Part shown: in pieces, positions 1 through 10,533 of the stretch
Numbering within the stretch: the stretch's first letter is position 1
Layout: every line of letters starts with the position of its first letter
Translations under genes and position numbers: made by a program
The notes under the pieces: model-generated
Databases searched by the model: none
What the model saw: only the letters and a program-made list of their open reading frames with translations
Told to the model about the DNA's origin: nothing
Origin: Agapetus fuscipes
Lineage: Eukaryota; Arthropoda; Insecta; Trichoptera; Glossosomatidae
Assembly (NCBI GenBank): GCA_951799405.1
Contig: OX637344.1
Location: 14,942,001-15,006,000, forward strand
DNA length: 64,000 nt
Direction: 5' to 3'

Positions 1-420
1 GTTTAGTAAAATCGCGTTTAAAATTTCTTGAATTGAAAATTTCACGTGTTAAATATTAACGTATCTTTGTTAAAAATTTAATAGTAGATTAGTAAAGTCG
101 CATTTAAATCGAAAATTTCGCGAGTTAAAAGAGTGTATCTCAAATTTTGCTAAAATTGCCTAGGGCTCCTTTTTTTGCGCGCGCTGCCCTGATCTTGCAT
201 ATGTCGACCTTTTTTGTCATCTTAAAATTTGGGTCTGGGGTAGAGTCAATCGTTTTTTCATTATTTCCACTTTGGAAAAAATTTATTGCCTTCATTCTTT
301 TGAAAAACGTTTTGAACTTGTTTGAAACAAGGATTTGTTGTTTTAGGAATACTTCAATATTAAGATGAATGCAAGATGTGTTTCGACGCGTAGGAAAAAA
401 ACCCTTAGTTTAAATAATAT
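1..420. other. AT-rich sequence with a diverged direct repeat
   Basis: The first 57 bases recur in altered form at about 86-140 (TTAGTAAA-TCGC-TTTAAA and GAAAATTTC-CG-GTTAAA). No gene recognised. Confidence 0.35.
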
Positions 421-792
421 TATCGTTTTTGGCTTAAAAACCATAAACCCCGAGCCCTGGTGATAAATTTTTATAACTTGCGTCATTTCAAGTAACAGTT
501 ATAGTTTATTTTTTTGCTTTCGTGTGAGTGATATAGGTTTTCATGTGAACAAAATATATTTTAAGTGTTGAGTGTTTTTATATTTTGGGTGAAGTGATTT
601 TGTGATATACGTGCGTTTAGTTTATTAGAAATAATAATATACTTGAGTGACTTACATAATATATCTTATTAAGTTCGAAAAACGAACGTCATAAGTGATC
701 ATTGAGTGATTGTATTTACTTTGTGTTGTTTTGAGGTGCAACATAATTTGTGGTAATTTGAAAGCTTTTGGAAGACAATTTTTTGAAAATAA

Positions 793-1289
793 ATGGAAAA
801 ACAGATGGATCCAACTCTTCTATTTAAAATTGAGAGGCCGATATTCGCGGGGGTTGACGAATACCCTTTACGGTTCTTAGAAGAATTGGAAACATTTATA
901 AGACTAACGGATGCCGGAGGACGTGCAATGCAGGTTTTTGATGAATGTTTGATTGGAAATGCTCGGCTATGGGCGGATATTTATCGTTCAAAATGGACAT
1001 GTTTTGCAGAATTGAAGAAAGACTATTTGAAACGATATTGGAGACATTATCCAGACGATGTATGGAGGATGTGGATTGTGACCGGAGAATCTATAGCCTG
1101 TGAAGCGCTGAGTACCTGAGGATGATACAAAACATAGAAGAAGTCGCCAGAGCTAGAGTGAACTCAACCACAGAGGATTCCAGATGTTCTACACTTGAAG
1201 AGTCATGTTCACATAAGACGAATGCTGACCACACCAAGCGGAGACTGAGGACACAGTTACGTCGACGGGTAAAAGAAATGGAAAGTTGA
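793..1289 (+). pseudogene. Retrotransposon gag-like fragment, frameshifted
   Basis: A 108-codon frame starts MEKQMDPTLLFKIERPIF and contains FLEELETFIRLTD, then GNARLWADIY and W..F..LK..YLKRYW. This spacing resembles the gag of Ty3/Gypsy-like elements (P.F.G...P..FL..LE, then G.A..W). The frame breaks near 1117; the +1 frame continues YLRMIQNIEEVARARV to a stop at 1287. No protease or reverse transcriptase follows, so it is a remnant. A GGGGGGAA purine run at about 1834-1842 followed by TG could be a polypurine tract and LTR start, but I found no second LTR. Confidence 0.5.
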
Positions 1290-1425
1290 AGATAATTTCG
1301 TCAGATTTTATTAATGACTATTACCTTCAATTGATAGATACGTTGATCCAATTCGATGATAATATGTTCTGATTTGGAAAATAAACATCACTGATTTATG
1401 AACACAAGTGCATATTTCATTTTAT

Positions 1426-3976
1426 TTAAATTATCGCCTGCAGAAGTAACCACATAATATTATAGTGAGATGATCTACGGGGTGAAACTCTTAGGGGGGA
1501 GAAGAGCGAGGGGAGTGGGGACCGACGCAACCCTAAGCGCTTCCAGATGTGTGTGAGATATTGGAAGGAGGAATGCAGCGGACAGAGCGAACGACAAAAC
1601 AGAGCAGTGCGGTAACCAAAGCATGGAAATCCAGTGATGGAAAATAAAAATATCGATCGTTCTACAAATTTGTGCGAAGATAAACATAAATGAAGTAAAA
1701 TGATACAAATATTTGTGCGCGAGCTCAATTCGGAAATAATATTGATGCATTAATATTTTTTTTCATATCTTTAACTAAAGAATTTTCTGATAACTTTTCC
1801 ATTCGTAAACTCTTGAAAACCTTCCATAAAATTAGGGGGGAATGTAAAGATCTGACTCCATCTATATTCGTTTATACATCCGTAATTCTATACAAAGTAG
1901 CACTTAAAAACTTGGAACAAAAAAAAAGTACCCTCATAAAAAAACCTTGAGCTGTCCTTGACAACTCCATTGCTGGGTTGAATTCAGTTTCGTTCTATTC
2001 ACCGTGGGTGACGTGTCTCTTCTGTGTAAAATCATTAGATAAAATCCTGAAAATTGCTGTTTAATATTTGATTTGTGGGTGTTTGTGTGGAGATGGAGCT
2101 GAAAATGGACCTGAGATGCTGCCGGGAGAAAATAATTAAGCTGATTGCACTAAAAATAACTAATGTCGCGACATTAATACAAACTTAAAACCAGTGGCGT
2201 GTTCCTGTCCGTGAGTAAAGCGGTTTGCACAATTATTTTTCTACCATTCGAATTTCGATTGGTTAAGGCATTATTTATGGGGATGTGGAAAGGTCTTTCG
2301 TAGTCTGTGCTTCGGGTCTTCCACCCATATCGGGTTTTCCCGATATTGAGGTGCACCAGGAACAGGTTATGGAGTAGATATTTCCACAAATATTGTTTTG
2401 CCAGGTTTTCTTTATTTTGGCATCTGTCTCGGGTCTACTTGGCCGGACTTGCTGAGCATCAGACGGTGCCATGGTATTGCGAATTTTGGTAGAATGATGG
2501 GGTAAATTAGAAGCTGTCTTACCTAACAAAAGCAGCTTGGAATAGAGTATGGAGTAGGCGCGCGTTAAGTTTTGGTAACGGGAATGCTGAAATATCCGAC
2601 CCAGTGGGGTAACACTTAGTCGAAGCTGGTGACAAGACTTCCTTTCCTTTTTCCAAAAATTAGCGTGCTAAAGTCCTGTGACGTTTCTTTGGTGAAGAAG
2701 GGGAGCGTTGAGCTTGTAATTCGATCGAATAACCCTACTCCAGAGGTCGCAAGTCCACTGGCTTCTCCATTGGAGCTAGCAGGCGGATTTTCTACTTAGA
2801 GGTGGGATTTTAATTAAAATAATTATGGGGTGGGTGGAGGTAGATTTTGCATATCATTATAAATAAATTATACGTAATAGATTTAGGCACAATGTAATTT
2901 ATTCATATTGTTATTATAATGTTATTTTGTAAATTTATGTAATCTGTCAAATAAAAAGACTAACAAAATTAACACATCAATTAACTTTTCGCGATCTGCG
3001 TCCCCCCTTTTTTCTTGTTCCTCATTTTGTATACGCCTTTGAATACGTTGACTGCCGTGTTTTTTCTATACGCCGTGACCTTACCAGAGCGGGTTCTAGT
3101 AACTTCACAGAACACAAAATCCCATTAAAAATTAAAGTCACTTGTTTAAAATCGGTTTTAATATCATGTAGTCATTTTACAATTCATGTAATGTAAATCT
3201 CGTAAGCTTTTTAATTATAATTTTGAATTTACAATTTAGTTAGAAAATGCGTATGTTCCACACCAAACGATAACGAATTTGGGTTTGCCACTAAAGTAGA
3301 TTTTGAAACGGTAAAACAAAAACAACAAAAAATAACACAACGTTCTGTTTCATTATCTTCCACACGACGAGGAGTCCTAACCTTAGCTAGACGATCACAC
3401 AAATGGCCAAAACTACGATCACTCCGAAGACAGAGGAGGCAGCGAGGGATATTCCCCATCAGCGAGGGATTACCAGCACCAGCATTACCAGTTCCAGTAC
3501 GAGCAGTACCAGCATCTACCAGCGTTCCAAGATCTCTGATCTACCTTCACCTTCATCATGGACCAAGGAAAGGTCTTCAACAATCTCTCTGAGAGGGAAG
3601 ATCTCACCAATTGGAATCATCTGGAGAACCTTGGATGCAGGAGCACGGCCTTTGGCTCGCCTGTACCATAAATATAATACCTTTTCCAGAATACCTTTTC
3701 CAGAATACCTTTTCCAGAACCCGGACCGCTCTCCCCGTTTTTACTTCACCAGGGGGGGGGAACACTACACTCCTTAGGTTTTTTTAAAGTTCATCTTGTC
3801 CATAAAATTACTGTCGACGGAAGTGGGGTTAGTTACGTATTTTAAAAAGTTAACTCCCTCCAAAAAACTTTTCGCGCCTCCCTTTTTACGTTTTATTTTT
3901 TAATTTTCGACAATGCAGTGGCTGCCGCTAGTCACTGGAGATACCTCGCATAGGTGGTTCTGAACACGTTAAATAA
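1426..3976. other. No gene recognised; AT-rich with purine-rich patches
   Basis: Small ORFs here (for example 3403-3777) lack family motifs. A 15-bp unit (TACCTTTTCCAGAA-like) repeats three times at about 3678-3720, and a CAG/TACCAG-rich patch lies at 3470-3525. A G run near 3752 precedes ACACTACACTCC. Confidence 0.3.
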
Positions 3977-4427
3977 GTAAGGCTCAGTTTAGACACACGA
4001 AATTTTTTTGAAAAAGTTTCGATAGTGACGTCAGTCACGTCAAGCAAGATGGCCGCTCCGCAGTGACAGATGCTGGCAATTTTGATATTATGATGATTTT
4101 TAAAAAATGCCGCATGACCCGCTTATTTCTGAAAGTTGGTCAGACTGAGTTGTCAGACATTTCCACTTCGGAGTTAAAATGTCTGAAAAGTCAAAGACAA
4201 TAATGCTATGGACTCGACAATTTTGGTAGGTATTTTAAATTTTTTTGTTAATTTAAAACTCGAAAACCTTTATTTTCTGTGAAAACTAAAAACAATTTGG
4301 AAAATATAAAATAATTGTTAACCCCTTGATAAGAAAAAGGAAGTAGGTAATAATTAAATTGAGTTTGTTCTTACTTTTGGATTAAAAACAATTTTATTTC
4401 ACGACGGTGTTTTTTCCATTGCAACGT

Positions 4428-5054
4428 TATTATGTTTAGATTGAAAGGTATCTTCCAGGATACTTACATCCAGCTAGCTCTCATCAGCATCACTCTCAGG
4501 GCGTGGGGGTCTTTCTTTGGTATTGCTTACTTATATCTTGGAAAGGGTTTTATAATGAAAAGATAAAGTTAACATGAACAAATAAGGGTTTATTACTGTA
4601 CTAATATGGGGGGGAAAAGGGGAAATAAGGGATTGGCCAGACCTACAGGTTGTCACTAGAACACTCCCTATTCCGTTGGCTGGAGTTCTAAACGGAAGAC
4701 CTGGGGCAGCGCCCCAGGCTAGCGGTGGTTCACAAGGCGGACGCCTCCACACGTGGGAGCCTCTGGGTGGGCGCTCCTATGCCTCTGGTCCACAAGGCGG
4801 GTGCCTTGCTGGCAGGAAATCCAAGTAGATGGGGGGGAGGGAGCTCCATCGTAGTGCCCCCTCCTGCACCGCTTGGTGCTTGGTCGGTAACGTCTGACTC
4901 ACTTCACATCTCGCCAGGAACTAACGAACGACGGCCTGATTAGTTCATACGGTGCAGTTCGGCCGCTTCCGTGACCGTTCGGCTCCGTTCGGCCCACAAA
5001 CATACACTGCACACTTCGGGATTGTTCTTTATGTTATTATAAAATAACATAACA
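4428..5054 (-). repeat. LTR (3' LTR of the minus-strand element)
   Basis: 627 bp, matching 7276-7902 with about three substitutions seen by eye (near 4471, 4480 and 4540). The ends TATTATGTT and AACATAACA are imperfect inverted repeats. Confidence 0.88.
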
Positions 5055-7275
5055 TTCCCCTTTCTCACAAAAATAAAGAAAGAAAAAACCAGGAGCAACA
5101 CAACAGTCTTCACACACAACACCAGGTCTTTGGCCATTAAGAAAATTGAAAATTTTATGGGAACACAAAAAGGAAAAGGGGATTTACAGGAACATCCTTC
5201 TGTCCTATCAACACACCAGAAAGAAGGAAGAAGAAAACTGGTGGCTTTGAGAATTATCGATTTGGTTTGGGAAATTTCAAGGTGGTTCCAATAACCGACA
5301 AGACGCGGATTAAAAGCGATCTTGTAACAAGGCCTTTTTTTCTTCACCAAAACATGTCGAAAACTCTAAACAATAAATAATAATCACAGCAATCAAAACA
5401 TATTTTACACTGGTACTTATATTAACCAAGTCATAACTCGTTACAGGAGTCGACTATTATATAACAATAAGTTCTGAGCTGAATACAAAAAAAATACATA
5501 TGGAGACAACATCCAAGACTCGCTCAAAATATTTAATATGTTAGTGCGTAAAATCCACTACGAACTCACTCGAAAAAAGAGTGGAACATTCCATATAAAA
5601 CATCTTAAAGTGATAATGGAATACACAAACGAAATATTACAAATACACCAGCTCTTTCGAGCCTCAAACACGTCTGTTCTCACAGACATTTTCCCCCTTC
5701 GACAAAATGAACAAGGCTTTAAGTGTCATCTTATACACAAAAGTGCATATCAGATCCCAGATTTACGAAACGTAACATCTCAAGAAAATGCGCTCCCTTT
5801 TCCAAGAAAAAGGCCAGCATTTCTTCCCCTTACATCAATTTCCACTCAAAGCAGTGATAATTTCATCCTTACATCAACATACCGTGGAAAATCCACACAC
5901 GGACCTACGAAAGTAGAATCCCGGAAAACGGCTTCCCTTGCCCAAAGGACCACGTTTTCCCACTCTTTCTCAATGGCGCCACTTCATTTTTTAGAAGAAT
6001 AAAGAAACTTCATTATTCAATCTTTTTCCAAAGGGTTAATTCGGAAAACCATTGAAATTTTACACAAAAAAAAAACTGTTGAAGATATTTACATACATAA
6101 AAACAAATGTAGTCAAGAAATCCTAATTCTAACTAAATTACCTATTTGTACACTATAAAACAAAATTTCTCCGATGTTTTTTGAGAACCGATCAAGTTTA
6201 CATTTCTCCAAAAGACCCGTATATCAGTCAAACATCGCACAAAAGTGATATGCTATTGGCTTGCAAGAAATAAAACCATCGTAAATATTAAACTAAAATG
6301 AATCCTAAGCTACCTTTTTACAAAAATTACAATCCTCTATCGTTTTTTGAGGGTTCTTGGAACGATTTCAATGTTCCCTGACAACACACAAAAGTACCTA
6401 AAGCTAATCTATAAAATTATTTACAATGGCAGCCAACAGAATAGCCATAGTTCGTAGTAAATTTCCGAAAGGACCTAATCACCAGTTTACCCCGAAAAAA
6501 ATAAATATTTTAAAATGTTTTTGAGAATAGCACATTAAAAAAACCAAATGGGGGAAAAAAAAACATCATGAATTACCAAACACTTAATCCTCACATTAAA
6601 TAAAATACTTCTGAGAATCCTTTAATGTGGAAAAAAGTTTGTTAAAAGCTTTTATGAAAAAAAACATAAAGTGAAAGTTTATTTGCCTAGCAACAAATAA
6701 TGCATCAATTTCAAGGTAGGTACTTATGTAAAATAAACAAAGCTAGATTTCTGTGAAAAAAATAAAACAAAATAATGATGCTTTCTCAAATGAATTCTCA
6801 AAAATGCATGTACATTTTATTGATATTAAAATTTCACAGAATTTTAAATCGTCAAAGCATATTTACGCAAATGCAAAAAACAAAAAGGAAGCGACCAAAA
6901 TAGTGTTAGAATCAAAATAGACAGAAATACTAAATGTTGAAGAAAAAATGAAATTTGGCATAAAAAATTAAAATATGACGAGGTTTCTAAGCAAATGATA
7001 AAAGATTTAATGATCTATTTTTCAGGCTTCTCAAAGATTGCATGTCAATTTATATTGATATAAAAATTCTATCATAATTTTTAATCGTCAAAAGGACATT
7101 ACAGCAAAATGCAAAAGCAATCAAAACAAAAACAATTCATTCTAAAATCAAAGCAAGAAAACATATGACGTCATAATGAAAGCAAAAAAAAATACACTAA
7201 AAAAACAGAGCTTCACAAAACAATTCCCAAAATAAAAGTTCGCAACATCGAAAGAGTCCCAGTTGGATGCGCCAG

Positions 7276-7902
7276 TATTATGTTTAGATTGAAAGGTATC
7301 TTCCAGGATACTTACATCCGGCTAGCTCTTATCAGCATCACTCTCAGGGCGTGGGGGTCTTTCTTTGGTATTGCTTACTTATATCTTGGGAAGGGTTTTA
7401 TAATGAAAAGATAAAGTTAACATGAACAAATAAGGGTTTATTACTGTACTAATATGGGGGGGAAAAGGGGAAATAAGGGATTGGCCAGACCTACAGGTTG
7501 TCACTAGAACACTCCCTATTCCGTTGGCTGGAGTTCTAAACGGAAGACCTGGGGCAGCGCCCCAGGCTAGCGGTGGTTCACAAGGCGGACGCCTCCACAC
7601 GTGGGAGCCTCTGGGTGGGCGCTCCTATGCCTCTGGTCCACAAGGCGGGTGCCTTGCTGGCAGGAAATCCAAGTAGATGGGGGGGAGGGAGCTCCATCGT
7701 AGTGCCCCCTCCTGCACCGCTTGGTGCTTGGTCGGTAACGTCTGACTCACTTCACATCTCGCCAGGAACTAACGAACGACGGCCTGATTAGTTCATACGG
7801 TGCAGTTCGGCCGCTTCCGTGACCGTTCGGCTCCGTTCGGCCCACAAACATACACTGCACACTTCGGGATTGTTCTTTATGTTATTATAAAATAACATAA
7901 CA
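7276..7902 (-). repeat. LTR (5' LTR of the minus-strand element)
   Basis: 627 bp, same length as the partner LTR. The primer-binding site abuts its inner edge at 7275 on the minus strand. Confidence 0.88.
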
Positions 7903-8534
7903 ACGTTTTAATTATGAAATGATTCCGTGAAACTTTTCACGGAAGAAACATGTTAATCAATTATTTTTATAAGTCGTAAATAATTTCAGTCGTAAGGGAA
8001 AATTAAATTTAATGTTGGTCTCGGCAAATAAGCGCCAAAAACAATGACACAATATAATGTGAACACAATATAAAATACCAATGCAATATTAATGACACAA
8101 TTGCAATATTGCATTCTGTTTCATAAAAATATTTTTGAGGTTAAGAAGCCGTAATATATTTTCACAACTAACATTGGAATATTTAGCCAGTTTGTACAAC
8201 ACCACGATGAATTTTAAATTATCTGTATGATTCTTTTTTTTACCGACGCATAGTTAAACTTAACACGTAAAATAATTTAATTCCTACATTATTAATTTAA
8301 TCCCATTCGATGTTTGAATAAACCGCAACAGCAAAATGCCATTAGAAGAAAAAGATTCTGTTTTGTTCAAAAAATATTTTGTTCAAATGTGTGTGGAGAC
8401 GGAAAACCGATAGTTGCCGCTAAAAATCGCTGTCTGACGTCACTATCGAAACTTTTTCAAAAAAATTTCGTGTGTCTAAACTGAGCCTAAGTAAGTATTT
8501 TCATACTAATATTTTTATGCATATTTTTGACGCC

Positions 8535-8574
8535 TCCTAGCCATACTTCGCGCCCCCCAGTTTGGAAACCGCTG
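8535..8574 (-). mobile_element. hAT-like terminal repeat fragment
   Basis: The minus strand reads CAGCGGTTTCCAAACTGGGG, a hAT-type end (CAG.GGTT..CAA). The same family end occurs at 35619. No partner end was found. Confidence 0.4.
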
Positions 8575-8589
8575 ATATAGATAGAAGAA

Positions 8590-9130
8590 GATATTATAGA
8601 TAATGAACTCGGAACATTTTTGAATTTGGAATATTTTTCTCGGCGAGCAAACGTCAGTGTTGTATGGAACTGCCGTTCTTTTTAATCAATAACAAAATAT
8701 TTGTATGCATTTTCCCTAGCAACCCAGCTGGGTGACGACACGATTTTGTTTATGTCAATTCATGTGTGAATCTTATTGTTAATACATCTTTGCAAATTAG
8801 ATTATAAATTTTTCATTCATAGATTTTAAAATTAGCGCCTACAAGTACACTTCATGTTGCAAATGACAGAACGAGCCTTATAATATTTTTCCTATAAATC
8901 AGATCTCAAAAAATTCAGGAAAAAATGTGTATTATGTACAATATAATGATCATCCACAATTATCAAAAAGTGTTTGATGGAATTTGTACCTACCATGAGA
9001 TTTTTTTTCAAAATAAACGCCAGCTGGTATCACCACGGTTGATGAAATGTCAAAGTTTTTTTTACACTGACGTATACCGGTCCGAAGCAAGCCTGACGTG
9101 TGCCACCACAAAGTTTATATTTCCTCTTAG
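8590..9130. other. No feature recognised
   Basis: AT-rich DNA without repeats that recur in this window. The small ORF at 8925-9140 has no family motif. Confidence 0.3.
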
Positions 9131-9131
9131 T

Positions 9132-9385
9132 AATCTATAATCTATAATCTAAGTTGCAAGGATATATTCATTCAAAGCTCTCAGATGTATGCCCACAAAC
9201 AAACACGTGTAGTTCGCGCTTACAAATGCTGATTGTGTACTTACAAATAAAATCCAAACCTCAAATGAACATAAGCCCTGCAACTCTTGCCGACATTCCC
9301 TGAAACAGGGGTGACATTGGCAAAGTGAACCATTTTTTACAGTATGGGTGGTCAGCCTCATACCAACCTATAAGTCAAGGAATAC
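9132..9385 (-). repeat. Family C interspersed repeat, near full length
   Basis: Consensus on its own strand: starts near TTCCTTGACTTATAGG, has GGCTGACCACCCAT, GGTTCACTTTGCCAATGTCA, then CGTGTTTGTTTGTGGG, and ends TTGCAACTTAGATTATAG with a (GATTA)n tail. About 250 bp. No clear tRNA boxes, no coding frame. Simple-repeat 3' tails suggest copying by a LINE. Confidence 0.75.
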
Positions 9386-9520
9386 GAGTAAAAAATAACA
9401 TTTAAGTATAAGAAAACAACAAAACCTTAAAAATAAATCTATACAAAAAAAGTACAAAAAAAAAGAAATGTCTTATGCAAAAAATGTAGCAAGCCAATAA
9501 ACCAACATTAAAAATCAGCA

Positions 9521-9682
9521 TTGCAGATTAGCCGCCACTTCTTCCTGTCCTTGCATACTTCTTTCATTTCATCCAGAGTCATAACCTTTTTCATACAAGT
9601 CCTCCTTTTATTATGACTCTGGATTTCCCATTCATTCGCTATTTCAGAGATTTGATCCTTCCATACTTTTCTCGGTCTTAGT
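9521..9682 (-). mobile_element. RTE-like LINE 3' fragment
   Basis: The minus strand matches the end of the LINE at 32108-33415 (TGGATCAAATC, GGAAATCCAGAGTC, AAGTATGCAAGGACAGGA). Frameshifted. Confidence 0.6.
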
Positions 9683-10029
9683 AAATAAAAAAAAAACTGT
9701 ATTGAAACATAAGATAAATAAAACTATGAAACGTGCACACGAAAAATGATTTTTTTTTTTTTATATTTTAATGTTTGCAAAAAAATTGTCATTAAAAAAC
9801 TACAAAATTGGCCAAATATGCAAAAGCTTCGACATTTCACTCTTTTTGTTTTTAGAATGATTTGATTATGGAATTGTTTATAAAACCACCCATTCTACAG
9901 TAGTTATTTACAAAATTTTATTGTTTAATTCAAAAAAATAACAAAAAAAAATCCCATACATTTAGGAAAATGTGTTGTTGCTTACAGCACCTAACTGTCA
10001 GCCCGATACTTGCCACGCTATCTTCACAC

Positions 10030-10412
10030 CGGTCTGACATAAAAATCAATTTTTTTGACGTTTGCCCTATAGGCGGCGATCGGCACGTAATTTCGTGTTT
10101 CCGTGCGTTAAATTATCAAAAACAACACATTAGAAAATGACAAATCGCGTCCAAACATGAAGCCCCAGCTTTACATGTGTTAAATTCAAATACGCAAAAC
10201 ATTCTGTGATTATCGAACGCCTAATTACCGTAATGTCATGTTTCCAAACAATAACGCGTAACTTGGAATAATCGGAGTGTTTCTTTTAATGGTGTCAAAC
10301 CCTCGTTCCTTGACCCTGCCCTGTACGTTTGTTTTTCTTGTCCCGACGCCTCTGTCGCGCTGACACCCATTTTGATTTTTCTTTTAATTGAAAACGTCAA
10401 CATTACACAATC
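10030..10412 (+). promoter_or_regulatory. Probable ANO8 5' UTR and promoter region
   Basis: This is the only non-repeat stretch directly before the start codon. It is less AT-rich than its surroundings. No TATA box in a fitting place was seen. The transcription start, and any upstream non-coding exon, cannot be set from sequence alone. Confidence 0.3.
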
Positions 10413-10533
10413 ATGGAGTCGGGCGCAGACAGTTCTGCCGATGGAAATCAGGAGAATGCTGACCAGCACTTGGAGATCGGGCTCAGGAGGAGGAAGATGA
10501 TCGCCAATGTGGCCAAGGACACCATAGACAGCG
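10413..10533 (+). CDS. ANO8: ANO8 exon 1 (start codon exon)
   Basis: Encodes residues 1-40, acidic then basic (LRRRKMIANVAKD). The ATG has A at -3 and G at +4, and an in-frame TGA at 10389-10391 closes the frame upstream, so this start is favoured. Donor GT is at 10534; the exon ends one base into a codon. Confidence 0.85.

Larger units (their letters stand above)
4428..7902 (-). mobile_element. Non-autonomous LTR retrotransposon, 3.5 kb
   Basis: Two 627-bp LTRs bound about 2.2 kb of AT-rich internal DNA. The duplication ACGT flanks it (4424-4427, 7903-7906). On the minus strand the order is right: the LTR starts TGTTATGTT, a primer-binding site beginning TGGCGCATCCAACTGGGA follows the LTR at 7275, and a purine tract (GAGAAAGGGGAA) precedes the LTR at 5055. 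The 4-bp duplication suits Ty3/Gypsy. No gag, protease, reverse transcriptase or integrase motif is present, so it must be moved by another element (LARD-like). Confidence 0.85.
3981..8487. mobile_element. PIF/Harbinger-like DNA element, split by an LTR element
   Basis: Perfect 54-bp terminal inverted repeats at 3981-4034 and 8434-8487 begin GGCTCAGTTTAGACACACGA. The 3-bp duplication TAA flanks both ends (3978-3980, 8488-8490). TAA/TTA duplications with GG-starting ends are typical of PIF/Harbinger. Without the inner LTR element the length is about 1,028 bp. No transposase frame is seen, so it is a MITE or deletion derivative. Confidence 0.85.

Noticed and set aside
3403..3777. 124-codon ORF with Ser/Thr-rich start
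   Set aside because: Composed of short tandem units (TACCAG and CCTTTTCCAGAATA types). No domain; likely repeat-driven.
5538..6002. 154-codon plus-strand ORF inside the LTR element
   Set aside because: It is antisense to the element's orientation, low in conserved motifs and AT-driven. Not gag or pol.
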